64,000 nt of DNA from HO2-45-28 sp964574495 (GTDB lineage: Bacteria; Patescibacteriota; Minisyncoccia; HO2-45-28). Both the position numbers and the translations under genes were made by a program. Shown piece after piece: positions 52,144 through 61,101 of this stretch (its first letter is position 1; every line of letters starts with the position of its first letter). Location of the stretch: NCBI GenBank assembly GCA_964574495.1, contig CAZNNT010000001.1, forward strand, positions 33,934-97,933, given 5' to 3'. The notes under the pieces are model-generated. The model was not told the origin of the DNA and searched no databases. It worked only from the letters and a program-made list of their open reading frames with translations.

Positions 52144-53497
52144 GTGACATATAATCTTTTAAGCGCCAAAATCCTGGGGCCGCCAGCAAAAATAAAAAGG
52201 GATCGAAGGGCGCGCGGTATCTGGTGGTCCAGGCCGGAATTGAAATCAGGAAAAAATATAAAAGAGTCAGCAAAATAAAAATCAGAGATTCTTTGTCCAT
52301 ATTGTTTTTTTTCCGGTTCCACAAAAAGAACCCGACGGAGATAAAAATTACTGCCCAGATTATTTTTCCGAAAATCCAGGTGAAAAGAAGGGGCGGCGGC
52401 TTATTTAAAATAATGGATAAAATGTTTTTGCCGCCTTTTGCCAGATCATCAATAAGATTTAAAGGCGCTTTAGAGCATTTATGCTGGCAAAACCAGTTGC
52501 CCAGTTCGTTAAATCCGTCATTAAAAAGATATCTTATTCCGCCCAAAGCGACGTACTTGAATATCACCGGTTTATCAATTTGCGAAAGAATGGGAATGTA
52601 CGTTTTTCTTAACTGCTGATTTACGCATAATCCGTGATAATCTTCGTTTATTTCCGACGGCACGCATAATTTTTTCAGCGCGGCAAATCCTTCATGGAGC
52701 GAAACTTTATTCTGCCACGCGTATAATTGACCGAAGTGCATGTAGTAAACATTAACCAAATCCGCGGAAGTAAAGTGCCAGTCGCCGAAAATTATTCTGT
52801 TACGCAAAAACCACGGGAACAAAACTGCCGAAAAAACAACAAAGAATATTAAAGTGTTTATCGCGAGTTTCCTTAGATTGAAATTAACCAAAATAGAATA
52901 GATAAACGCCAAAAAGACAAAATAAAGAACGGCGGGCCGGACAAGGGCGTTTAAAGAAAAAAACAGCATTGATGACGCGAATAAGGCATAAGAGCCGGAT
53001 TTTATATAACGCAAGAAAAAATACGCGCCGAATACCAACAAAAATAAAAAGAGGGTCTCCGACATAAAACTGTTAACAAGCAAAAATGCCACCGGATTAA
53101 AAACAAAGGCAAGGGAAGCCGTCAGGGCGACTTTTTTCGAACGCCATAATAAATCGGCTATAAAATATATGCCGACTGCGCTCATAAAAAACAGGATAAA
53201 TTGAAATACGTAGACCGCCGCAATGCCGCCGAAAATTTTAAGCACGGCTCCGGCCACGAGCGGATAAAGAGGCGTCCTGAAACGATCCGGCGTGAAGGGC
53301 TCATGAAACGCGCGGGAAAAAACTCCGTGTTCGTAAAAATTTACCGCCGAGGTGTAATATTCCAAAGAATCGGAGAGTAAAATGCCCGCATTAATATTTC
53401 CGCGGGAATATTCGGTCAAAAAAAGCGCGCTCCAAAGAATGAGCCACAAAAGGAAAATTATAATGAAATGCCTGTATTTATTTGTGGCGTCGATCAT
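52121..53497 (-). CDS. GT39/ArnT-like membrane glycosyltransferase
   Basis: A 458-aa polytopic protein. The first external loop has ILLSDSLEYYTSAVNFYEHG, with a likely catalytic Asp, and DRFRTPLYPLVAGAV, then about ten hydrophobic helices. The motif pattern matches the proteins at 28834, 54212 and 57967. It overlaps the upstream GT2 gene by 20 nt and the downstream AsnB-like gene by 23. It should use a polyprenyl-phosphate sugar such as the GT2 product. Confidence 0.72.
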   Translation of the reverse strand: MIDATNKYRHFIIIFLLWLILWSALFLTEYSRGNINAGILLSDSLEYYTSAVNFYEHGVFSRAFHEPFTPDRFRTPLYPLVAGAVLKIFGGIAAVYVFQFILFFMSAVGIYFIADLLWRSKKVALTASLAFVFNPVAFLLVNSFMSETLFLFLLVFGAYFFLRYIKSGSYALFASSMLFFSLNALVRPAVLYFVFLAFIYSILVNFNLRKLAINTLIFFVVFSAVLFPWFLRNRIIFGDWHFTSADLVNVYYMHFGQLYAWQNKVSLHEGFAALKKLCVPSEINEDYHGLCVNQQLRKTYIPILSQIDKPVIFKYVALGGIRYLFNDGFNELGNWFCQHKCSKAPLNLIDDLAKGGKNILSIILNKPPPLLFTWIFGKIIWAVIFISVGFFLWNRKKNNMDKESLIFILLTLLYFFLISIPAWTTRYRAPFDPFLFLLAAPGFWRLKDYMSHVRHKRI

Positions 53498-54215
53498 TTT
53501 GCAAGAGTTTTTTTTCCATCAAACAGTAAAAAATCGTAATAAGATTGAGGAATATTATTTTTTTGACATTAAAATTTGATTCGCTGGCGTCCCGTCCCCG
53601 CCAGCTGTTCGGCACAACCTTAAAAGTGTATCCCCGATTAATGGTCTTGAGCACCAATTCCACCGTAAAATTAAAATGTCTGCCCAAAAACGGTTTAGCG
53701 CCCTCAACAACCTCCCGGCGATAAAGTTTGAAAGCGTTGGTAAAATCATTGTATTTTAGACCGAATAAAGTTCTGATAAGAACATTGCCAATTCTATTTA
53801 AAATATGTTTCGCCCGGGGATAATTGACCATGGAACCGCCGGGTATAAATCTGGAACCGAATACGCAGTCCACGCCCTCCTTTTCCATTGTTCTAAAAAA
53901 TAAAATAAGGTCGTCCGGAGAATCCGAGCCGTCCGACATATAAAATGTAACCGCGTCTCCGGAAAAAAGCTCAAGGCCGTGGCGCAAAGCCAAACCGAAG
54001 CCCCGCGGAGGGTCTCTTTTTACATAGCGGAGAGTCGGGATTTTTTCGGCAAGCGCCGTTACAAGTTCCCCGCTTCTGTCGCCCGGACACTCGTCGTGAA
54101 GCACCAATAATTCGTGTTCAATTTTTTCAGCGCTCAATTTCCGATAAAGATTGTTTAACGTTCGCTCAATGTGACCCTCGTCATTATACGCCGGAATAAT
54201 AACCGATAATTTCAT
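53478..54215 (-). CDS. GT2 family polyprenyl-phosphate sugar synthase-like
   Basis: A 245-aa GT-A enzyme. KLSVIIPAYNDEGHIERTL, LLVLHDECPGDRSGELV, GFGLALRHGLELFSGD, FYMSDGSDSPDDLI and VFGSRFIPGG resemble dolichyl-phosphate mannose synthases. It lies between and overlaps two GT39-like genes (ATGA overlap at 54212-54215), a pairing that fits donor synthesis for them. Confidence 0.8.
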   Translation of the reverse strand: MKLSVIIPAYNDEGHIERTLNNLYRKLSAEKIEHELLVLHDECPGDRSGELVTALAEKIPTLRYVKRDPPRGFGLALRHGLELFSGDAVTFYMSDGSDSPDDLILFFRTMEKEGVDCVFGSRFIPGGSMVNYPRAKHILNRIGNVLIRTLFGLKYNDFTNAFKLYRREVVEGAKPFLGRHFNFTVELVLKTINRGYTFKVVPNSWRGRDASESNFNVKKIIFLNLITIFYCLMEKKLLQNDRRHK

Positions 54216-55519
54216 CGTTGGTAAGTTTCTTTAATAAAGATAACGCCGAGCCCCGCGAGCAGGAAAAGCATGGGAAGAAGAACAAGGTTAAGACGCCCCG
54301 AGGCCAGTCCGTAATTTATAAAAATACTGAAAAAGATAACGCCCGTCATCAAGCTGGCGGAAGCTAGTTCTCTTTTTTTATACAAAAAAACGAGACCCGC
54401 GGCCGCTAAAACCATTATAAGCGTTAAAAATACCGCATATATTCTATAAGACACTCTCGCGAAAAATTCCCAGGCGGAAGACATCGGCTGTCCCGACCCG
54501 TATATGGCATTATGTAAGATTCCGACGCCGTCTCCGTAATCGCTGGCAGACCAAAAATTATACGAGCCGTTTAAATTCTTTTTTATGAAAGAAAAAACGG
54601 ACGCGCGATCGCGAAGACCTTTAAATGTTTTTTCGGCCTCCGCAAAACCGGCGGATGTCCAACCAAAAAAGACGCAGCCGCTCCTGCCTTTTGTGTCCGA
54701 AATGGAACCGGCGCATTTCCAAGCCGGATCGTTTCTCCCCTCTCCGAAGGCCTGAATATAATTATTCATTTGGGCCGAAGAAAGGATGGGTTTTCCGACA
54801 AGCTGATAATTCCGCCATAGCCAGGGAGAGACAACTAAAATGGCTATCGCCGAAAAAGTTAAAAACACGGCCGCTTTGAATTTAATCGGCTTTTTTAAAA
54901 AAAGAAAAAAAAGAGCCAGACCAGGAATCCATAATAGCCCCGAGGGTCTGGTCAAAAGAGCCGCGCCCAAAAACGCCGCGGAGGTTACGGCGTGTTTCAT
55001 CCGAAAATTTTTCGTATCCAGCATAAAAAACAACATAAGCGTTGTTAAAAATATGAAAAGGGTTTCGGTCATTGTTTCAAGCGACCAAAACCAAAGACGC
55101 GGATCCGCGATTAAAAATAGCGAAACGGCCAAAGGAATTACTCTGGGAGTTTCTGGCCGCAGACGGCGTAAAATTTTAAAAACCAGCCCCGCTACGACAA
55201 TAACCATCAACTGTTGCAGTAATATCGCCAGGTGGCCAGAAGAATTAATTAAAAACGCGCCGTAAAGAAACAAAGGATACAAAGGCGTGCGAAAAAGGTC
55301 TTTAAAATAGGGAGGATTTTGGGAAATGCTAAATCCGTTTCCCGCGAGCATATTGGCCGCCAGATTATGGTATTCAAGAGGGTCTTGGATCGGAGAAGGA
55401 GAAATATTTTTAACATATAAAACCGCGGCCGAACCGATCTTAGCGACAACGATCAATCCGACCAAAAAAAGAATAAAATAATACGCGCATTTTTCTATCT
55501 TATTTACGCCGTTATCCAT
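54212..55519 (-). CDS. GT39/ArnT-like membrane glycosyltransferase
   Basis: A 435-aa polytopic protein with SPIQDPLEYHNLAANMLAGN and YFKDLFRTPLYPLFLYGAF in the first loop, then about ten helices. TETLFIFLTTLMLFF resembles the other GT39-like members here. It begins 4 nt after the C-methyltransferase gene and couples to the GT2 gene by ATGA. Confidence 0.72.
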   Translation of the reverse strand: MDNGVNKIEKCAYYFILFLVGLIVVAKIGSAAVLYVKNISPSPIQDPLEYHNLAANMLAGNGFSISQNPPYFKDLFRTPLYPLFLYGAFLINSSGHLAILLQQLMVIVVAGLVFKILRRLRPETPRVIPLAVSLFLIADPRLWFWSLETMTETLFIFLTTLMLFFMLDTKNFRMKHAVTSAAFLGAALLTRPSGLLWIPGLALFFLFLKKPIKFKAAVFLTFSAIAILVVSPWLWRNYQLVGKPILSSAQMNNYIQAFGEGRNDPAWKCAGSISDTKGRSGCVFFGWTSAGFAEAEKTFKGLRDRASVFSFIKKNLNGSYNFWSASDYGDGVGILHNAIYGSGQPMSSAWEFFARVSYRIYAVFLTLIMVLAAAGLVFLYKKRELASASLMTGVIFFSIFINYGLASGRLNLVLLPMLFLLAGLGVIFIKETYQR

Positions 55520-55523
55520 AATT

Positions 55524-56732
55524 TTATAGTATGGCTGGCTTGGGCATAGGAATGATGAATTTGCCCTTATACCCTTTCCCCCTTATTTTAGGCACAAGCT
55601 CATCGGCAAGATTCCAAGACAAAAGCAAAGCGTATTCCGGCTGTTCTTCAAATAATCTGCTTTCCTCCACAACGGGTATGCGCGTGCCGGGAGCAAATGT
55701 CCCTATTTTAAGGTCGCTTTTTTCAACAAGATAATCAATCTTGTCTTTCATACCGTAATAATTTAAAAGGGTGTTGCCTTTGGCCGGCGCGCCGATGCCG
55801 ACTATCCGGCTTCCTTTATTTTTTATATCCCCGACAATTTTTAAAATTTCGGCCTGATTTTGTTTAATTTTATTCGCGAAGTCAATAAATGTCTCTTTGC
55901 GATAAAGGCCGTTATTTTCTTCGTCTTTTATTAAGGCTTCGACGGAATCAGAAACCGGATATTCGCCGCGCTTCGCCGCGTATACTCTTATGGAGCCGCC
56001 GTGAGACGGGATGCGTTCGGCATCAAAAATCTCCATGCCGAATTTATCAAACAAAAGTTTCAGCGGTTTTAAAGAATAATAGCGAAGATGCTCGTGATAA
56101 ATCAAATCATAGTGCAGCTTGGTTATGGTGTCTAAAAGATACTGCGATTCGGTTATGAAAACCCCTCCGTCTGACAGCAATTTATTGATTCCGCCCATAA
56201 AATCGTACAATTTGTCCACATGAGCAAATACATTTGTGGCCGTGATGATTTTTGCTCTGCCGTATTTTTGGGAAATATTCTCCGCCAAGTTCTCGGAGAA
56301 AAAATCCACGATTGTCGGTATATTTTTCTCCAGAGCCAGTTTGGTAACATTGGATGGATCCACCCCTAAGATTTTAATTCCGTGCGGCAAATAATATGAC
56401 AGAAGGGTTCCGTCGTTTGAACCGATATCGACGGCAAAATCTCCCTTTTTCAAATTGAAGCGTTTTACGATAAGTCCGACCAGTTTCTGAAAATTATCTT
56501 TCAAACTGTTGTTGGTGGAGGTGTTATAGGCGTAGTCAATAAATATTTTTTTGGGATCAACAATGTGATTCAGCTGCACCAGTCCGCACGATTCGCAAAA
56601 ATGGGGCTCTAAAGGGTAAATTTCTTCCGGCTTCCAAAAGTCCTTTTCGCGAATAAAAGCGTTGCTCGGCGGCTGACAGCCGAGGTCCAAAAATTTAAAC
56701 AAATTATTGTTACCGCAGATAAAACACGACAT
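55524..56732 (-). CDS. Sugar C-methyltransferase-like SAM enzyme (copy 2)
   Basis: A 402-aa paralogue of the protein at 21802-23067. It has zinc-domain cysteines C3-x2-C6 and FCESCGLVQL, SAM core FAVDIGSNDGTLLSYY and ILGVDPSNVTKLA, YHEHLRYYSLKP, and the C-terminal IVGIGAPAKGNTLLNYYG. It is likely to C-methylate a keto-deoxysugar. No aminotransferase or dehydratase is next to it, so its substrate must be made elsewhere. Confidence 0.8.
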   Translation of the reverse strand: MSCFICGNNNLFKFLDLGCQPPSNAFIREKDFWKPEEIYPLEPHFCESCGLVQLNHIVDPKKIFIDYAYNTSTNNSLKDNFQKLVGLIVKRFNLKKGDFAVDIGSNDGTLLSYYLPHGIKILGVDPSNVTKLALEKNIPTIVDFFSENLAENISQKYGRAKIITATNVFAHVDKLYDFMGGINKLLSDGGVFITESQYLLDTITKLHYDLIYHEHLRYYSLKPLKLLFDKFGMEIFDAERIPSHGGSIRVYAAKRGEYPVSDSVEALIKDEENNGLYRKETFIDFANKIKQNQAEILKIVGDIKNKGSRIVGIGAPAKGNTLLNYYGMKDKIDYLVEKSDLKIGTFAPGTRIPVVEESRLFEEQPEYALLLSWNLADELVPKIRGKGYKGKFIIPMPKPAIL

Positions 56733-56772
56733 TTTAATTATCTGCCCATCTTAAAACAATTCTTATTCATAA

Positions 56773-57963
56773 TCAACTCCCCAAAATCCGGTCTACGGCC
56801 GTTAATATGACGGAATCCAGCGCTTCGCGGGAAAACAGCTTATTTGACAAGGCGGCGGAATTTTCGGAAAGTAATTTCCTCAAACGCGCGTCCTTGAGCT
56901 CAAAAAGCAGGTCCGCGAATTCATCAATATCGTCGGAAGCAAGCAGATGTTGACGATTCCGAAAGGGATAGCCGGCCAAACCTCTTCCTGACGCGATGGT
57001 GGGAATTCCGCGGCACATGGGCTCAAAAATTTTCTGCTGCATACCTGCCCCGTATAGCGATGGAACTATGGCAATATCCATATCATTTAAAAATTTATCA
57101 AGCGCCTCCTGGTTTATATAACCAAGATACACTATATTCGGGCCGAAGAACTTCTTAAGTTCGTCCGGCGCTTTACTGCCTGAAATGTGAAATTTGAAAA
57201 TGTCCGGAAACTTTTTGAGGGCTTCTGGCGCTATTTTCTTAAGAATGACCTCAAGAGCTGCCAGATTGTGGTGAACATTATAAGTTGAACCCATAAAAAA
57301 AACATTCAGTTGCCTCCGGTCTTTAATTTCCCTTTCGGCTTTCAAACATAGCGGCAGGCCGCGAAGGGGCAAATTTATTACATTACGCGCTCCGAAGCGC
57401 CTGTAGGTTTTTTCTTCCTTGGGCGTTATGGAAAAAATAAGGTCGCTTTTATGAATGGTTATAATTTCTCCGGCGAGTTTCGGTAAAAATTTAATTAAAT
57501 TAACCAAAGACGCGCCGTCTTCCTGCAAAAAATGGTACGGCTCAAAATTTATTGAACGGGTAATAATCGGTATTTTTCTCTTCCTGACAAGACCGTAAAG
57601 GGGCCAGAGATATGTATATTCAAACCAAACCAGATCCGGTTTCCATTCGTCAAGGGCGGTTTTGACCGCTTTTTTCGCGGACTTATGCGAATATTCGTAA
57701 GCCGCGCCGTCCCAATAAAAAGGATTAAAAATTTTACCAAGACCGATTTTATTTTCGTAAGGCAATATCTGAACGGGTATGCCGGCGTCAACGGAAAAAC
57801 GATTAATCATGTCTCTGTCCTGAAAGGGCAGCGCTTTTGAAATAACCCGGACATCAAACCCCAAACGCTTTAGCTGTTTCATTCCCTCAAAACGGTCTTT
57901 TTCGCAGGCGCCCGTATCCGGGAGGGGGAAGCGGGGGGTGACGATTAAAATTTTCTTTGGCAT
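56773..57963 (-). CDS. Glycosyltransferase family 4 (GT-B fold)
   Basis: A 396-aa protein. ILIVTPRFPLPDTGACEKDR starts the acceptor domain. FFMGSTYNVHHNLAALEVIL, HISGSKAPDELKKFF, VYLGYINQEALDKFL and the donor-site KIFEPMCRGIPTIASGRGLAG complete the GT4 fold. It resembles PEP-CTERM/Stp1-type GT4 sugar transferases. It starts 3 nt after the stop of the GT39-like gene at 57967. Confidence 0.82.
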   Translation of the reverse strand: MPKKILIVTPRFPLPDTGACEKDRFEGMKQLKRLGFDVRVISKALPFQDRDMINRFSVDAGIPVQILPYENKIGLGKIFNPFYWDGAAYEYSHKSAKKAVKTALDEWKPDLVWFEYTYLWPLYGLVRKRKIPIITRSINFEPYHFLQEDGASLVNLIKFLPKLAGEIITIHKSDLIFSITPKEEKTYRRFGARNVINLPLRGLPLCLKAEREIKDRRQLNVFFMGSTYNVHHNLAALEVILKKIAPEALKKFPDIFKFHISGSKAPDELKKFFGPNIVYLGYINQEALDKFLNDMDIAIVPSLYGAGMQQKIFEPMCRGIPTIASGRGLAGYPFRNRQHLLASDDIDEFADLLFELKDARLRKLLSENSAALSNKLFSREALDSVILTAVDRILGS

Positions 57964-57966
57964 TAT

Positions 57967-59301
57967 TTATTTTTCAAAAATCTGGTTGAATTTTGTGAAT
58001 ATTTTTTCGTATTCTATATAAAAATTTATGGCGGCGATTAAAAACATCACAACGCCCGCGTAAAGAAAATATCTAAAATATTCTTTTGGCGCTTCATATA
58101 GCCGGCTTACCGCGAAACCGGAAAATAACGCCAAAATGGGATAGATCGGCAAACGATAGCGCGTCTCTATCAAAATGGGCACAAGGGATAAAACCGTAAG
58201 CAGGCCTAAACTGAAAATATATCCTAAAAGCGCGTTGTCTTTTTCTTTTTTAAACCACATAAAAATTCCGGTAAAACTTGTCCAAAATAAAACCAGGGAA
58301 CCAAAAACAGAACTTAATATGAAAATAAACTGGCTCCAACCCCGCTGATAAAACCAAAATCCCATGGGCCGGATAAAACTGAAATACTTTATGGTTCTTG
58401 TTACCGTCAATTTCGCGTACTGAACGGGATGCTCCGAAACAAATTTTTTAAACTGGTCCGCGGCGTAATAGTTCGCGCCTATGTAGCCGAATCTTTTTTG
58501 GGCCAAAGCGAGTTCGGGCGTGTTTCCGCCTTCGCCGTCTCCCCCCTCATGATTTCCGACCCAAAAATTATATCCGAAATTGGCCATCGTCGGTATGAAT
58601 TCTCCGTAAGTCCTGTAATTTCTGACGGTCCACGGGATCATTACCAAAAAAAGCGTCAATAAAAATAAGACGAATCGGGCGTAATCTCTGCGGGATATAA
58701 AATAAAATCCGAAAGGCAGAATAAAAATTCCGACGCTTGAACGGCCGAGAATAGCAAGACCGAAAACAAGACCCAGAAAAATTGTTTTAAAAAATGACGG
58801 CTTTTTAAATAATTCCGAAAAAATATAAACGGTCAAAACCATTAAGAATATAAAAAGCGTCTCGGTCATAAGCATGGCGCCGATTTCAATAAGGTCGGGA
58901 TGAAAACCGAAAACGGCAGCGGCGATATATCCGATTCTGCGTCCGTTTTGCGCGAAGATTTTTATGGCTATAAAATATAAAAGCAGAGCCGTAAACGCCC
59001 TTAAAAGCGCCTGGATAATCCAGACCGCCGCAATGTTATGCCCGAAAATGAAATAAACTCCCGCCAAAAAATACTGGTAGATCGGACCTTGAAAAGTGAT
59101 GATTTCATCTTCGGCCATCGAGACCTCGCGATGCAGTCTAAAGCCGTGCCCCTCGGCAATGTTAAACGCGGTTTGATCGTAAACCGCCGCGTCAACCGCG
59201 GGCCTTATTTGATGATAAAAAGCGTATCCCGCGCTTACGGCAAAAACTAAAAAAATTATTATTAAAATAACCCGCTCTCTTTTAAAGGTGTCCAGAAACA
59301 T
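57967..59301 (-). CDS. GT39/ArnT-like membrane glycosyltransferase
   Basis: A 444-aa polytopic protein. The first loop has RPAVDAAVYDQTAFNIAEGH and FQGPIYQYFLAGVYFIFG; later IGAMLMTETLFIFLMVLTVY and VRNYRTYGEFIPTMANFGYN are shared with bacterial PMT_2-type proteins. About ten helices. It lies between two GT4 genes in the same direction. Confidence 0.74.
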   Translation of the reverse strand: MFLDTFKRERVILIIIFLVFAVSAGYAFYHQIRPAVDAAVYDQTAFNIAEGHGFRLHREVSMAEDEIITFQGPIYQYFLAGVYFIFGHNIAAVWIIQALLRAFTALLLYFIAIKIFAQNGRRIGYIAAAVFGFHPDLIEIGAMLMTETLFIFLMVLTVYIFSELFKKPSFFKTIFLGLVFGLAILGRSSVGIFILPFGFYFISRRDYARFVLFLLTLFLVMIPWTVRNYRTYGEFIPTMANFGYNFWVGNHEGGDGEGGNTPELALAQKRFGYIGANYYAADQFKKFVSEHPVQYAKLTVTRTIKYFSFIRPMGFWFYQRGWSQFIFILSSVFGSLVLFWTSFTGIFMWFKKEKDNALLGYIFSLGLLTVLSLVPILIETRYRLPIYPILALFSGFAVSRLYEAPKEYFRYFLYAGVVMFLIAAINFYIEYEKIFTKFNQIFEK

Positions 59302-59313
59302 AAAACTATTATA

Positions 59314-60396
59314 TCAATTTTTAAGCTCTTTGATTATCTTTGGGATTAAACCTTTCAAGCTGTGATTTCTAACCACAATTTCGCGAAGTTCTAAAATGGG
59401 TCGTTTTTCCGCCGATATCTTTTTTATAAACTCGGCGAGCATTTGAGGTTTTATTTCCGTCAAAAAATATCTCTCGGGTAAAATACCTCTAAATGCTTCG
59501 TTTGAAGTAATTATTGAAAGTCCGCAGGCCATTGCTTCAAGCACGGCCTTATCAACACTTCCGGTTTCGCTTAAATTCACGAAAATGTCTCCGGAACGGT
59601 AAAAATCGGCGATTTGCGGATATGGTATCGGCCCCTCAAAAAAAACATGATTTTGCAGATTTTTTTGCCGAACAAGCGACTTTAATTTTTCAAAATAAAC
59701 TTCATCCGATTTTGTTGCCGGCCCGCCGGCGATTTTAGCTTCAAAATCTATTTTGGAATTTTGCAAAATACTAAAACTCTCTATCAGGGTTTCCAAATTT
59801 TTCACCGGCGCAATCCGCCCGGCAGTAATAATAGTGAGTTTGAGACTTGGAGTTTGAAATTTATAATTTGTTTCGAATTTCGAATTTCGAATTTCGAATT
59901 TCTCCGTATCAATTCCGTGTCCTGCAATTTCAACTTTTCTTGACGGCAGGCGAAAACTTTCTCGAGAAGCCGTAAAAATTTTATCGGCGAGCTTCTCGGC
60001 AAGACGCAATTTTAAATTAACGGCTTTATGCGTATACCAAAGAGCGATTTTTTTGCCCATAATTTTCCAGTCAGCCCAACCCAGAATCACATACTCCGGG
60101 TTCATATGAACAAAAACGGCGTCATAATTTTTGCGCTCGCGCCAGATATATTTCCAAAAATTAAAAGCATATTTTAATTTTTGCAAAGCTTTTAGCTGTA
60201 AGCTATTAGCTTTTAGCGCTTCTTTCCCAAGCGATAAAACCCTGACATTTTCCGGCAAATCGTATTCGCCTCTCTCAAGGCAAATAACCGTCAATTTTTC
60301 GGCGTTTTTCGCGAATTCTTCAAGCCATCCGTGGAAAAAACCGAGTATGGGGTCCCGCGCATCAACTTTTTGGGTAACAATTAGAATCCCCGTCAT
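59314..60396 (-). CDS. Glycosyltransferase family 4 carrying 7-bp repeat arrays
   Basis: A 360-aa GT-B enzyme. VFVHMNPEYVILGWADWK, ALWYTHKAVNLKLRLAEK, AGHGIDTEKFE, AGRIAPVKNLETLIESF and GSVDKAVLEAMACGLSII mark the two domains. Two coding stretches are 7-bp tandem arrays: 59834-59903 encodes KFEIRNSKFETNYKF and neighbours in the linker after GIDTE, and 60187-60221 encodes ALKANSLQLKAL after LSLGKE. Both lie where GT4 proteins vary in length, so the enzyme may remain active. Confidence 0.83.
   Translation of the reverse strand: MTGILIVTQKVDARDPILGFFHGWLEEFAKNAEKLTVICLERGEYDLPENVRVLSLGKEALKANSLQLKALQKLKYAFNFWKYIWRERKNYDAVFVHMNPEYVILGWADWKIMGKKIALWYTHKAVNLKLRLAEKLADKIFTASRESFRLPSRKVEIAGHGIDTEKFEIRNSKFETNYKFQTPSLKLTIITAGRIAPVKNLETLIESFSILQNSKIDFEAKIAGGPATKSDEVYFEKLKSLVRQKNLQNHVFFEGPIPYPQIADFYRSGDIFVNLSETGSVDKAVLEAMACGLSIITSNEAFRGILPERYFLTEIKPQMLAEFIKKISAEKRPILELREIVVRNHSLKGLIPKIIKELKN
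59834..59903 (-). repeat. 70-nt array of ten 7-bp units inside a GT4 gene
   Basis: The units drift from GTGAGTT, TGAGACT, TGGAGTT, TGAAATT, TATAATT, TGTTTCG to four near-identical AATTTCG/AATTTCT copies. Seventy is not a multiple of three, yet the frame stays open, giving a seven-residue peptide period (KFEIRNS, KFETNYK). Confidence 0.8.
60187..60221 (-). repeat. 7-bp array, AGCTTTT family, inside a GT4 gene
   Basis: Units AGCTTTT, AGCTGTA, AGCTATT, AGCTTTT, AGCGCTT. The consensus matches the array at 48089-48119 in another GT4 gene about 12 kb away. Confidence 0.7.
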
Positions 60397-60408
60397 AGAA
60401 GAGCCGTT

Positions 60409-61101
60409 TTATAAAAATAAGAAATTTTTTTTAACTCCGGCGACATATTTAGAATTCTTTGCAACCCTGCAGGGCAGCCGGTTGGAAATAAACCCCGCTT
60501 TATTGGCGTTTTCCATATCATATTTCAATTCCAGTATGACATTCGACGCGTCTTTACCAACCATTTTTATATTCTGATTGTAAAAACGAAGGTCGTAATC
60601 AACGGTTAATCTGACTTTTTTATCACCCGAAATGTAATACTCTCGCGAATAACTGTTGACGGAACTGACTCTTAAATCGCTTAAGTGGGGCTTAATGATT
60701 TCTGGAACTTCGGATTTCTTAATTACCTCCGGTAAAATTTTATTTAAATTTTTATTTAGACCGAAATTCCCAAGCGGATAATGAAACTTGCCGCCCAACA
60801 AGTTTTCCTTGGTTTTAATTTCCAGAACGGGATTTTCGGCTTTTTTAAAGTCCCCTCCGTACCAGCGAATCCGAACCTTTGCGCGTCTTCCTAAACCCAA
60901 CAAATTATCGTGATAACTTCTCATATCAAGGGAATCCAAATAAATGTTATTTACGGTTCTCCGAGGATAAACTTGTTTGAAGCAAGCCGGATGAAGTTTG
61001 ATTAAAGACCTGACTTTCGCCAAATTTAAACCCGGAATAATAAATTTCCTTTCATATCTCTTACTTTGATTTTGGGCTGAAGAAAATATTTCATTCAACA
61101 T
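60409..61101 (-). CDS. VTC domain protein (polyphosphate polymerase-like)
   Basis: A 230-aa protein starting at the ATG at 61101 (MLNEIFSSAQNQSKRYERKF), which overlaps the CotH-like gene by 11 nt; longer frames would overlap far more. RYERKF, NNIYLDSLDMRSY, KVRIRWYGG, LEIKTKE, SREYYIS, RLTVDYDLRFY and ILELKYD trace the basic and acidic strands of the VTC tunnel fold (triphosphate-tunnel-like), which in yeast polymerises polyphosphate from ATP. Bacterial VTC proteins commonly sit beside CotH and DUF4956 genes, as here. Confidence 0.8.
   Translation of the reverse strand: MLNEIFSSAQNQSKRYERKFIIPGLNLAKVRSLIKLHPACFKQVYPRRTVNNIYLDSLDMRSYHDNLLGLGRRAKVRIRWYGGDFKKAENPVLEIKTKENLLGGKFHYPLGNFGLNKNLNKILPEVIKKSEVPEIIKPHLSDLRVSSVNSYSREYYISGDKKVRLTVDYDLRFYNQNIKMVGKDASNVILELKYDMENANKAGFISNRLPCRVAKNSKYVAGVKKNFLFL

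Noticed and set aside
59834..59903. Repeat arrays considered as a CRISPR or a phase-variable simple repeat
   Set aside because: Units are 7 bp without spacers, so not CRISPR. Classical phase variation would break the frame, whereas the present frames are open and the units are diverged; phase variation is possible but not shown.
60190..60577. Plus-strand open frames across the GT4/VTC junction
   Set aside because: They run antisense to two genes with clear family motifs and show no recognisable domain.
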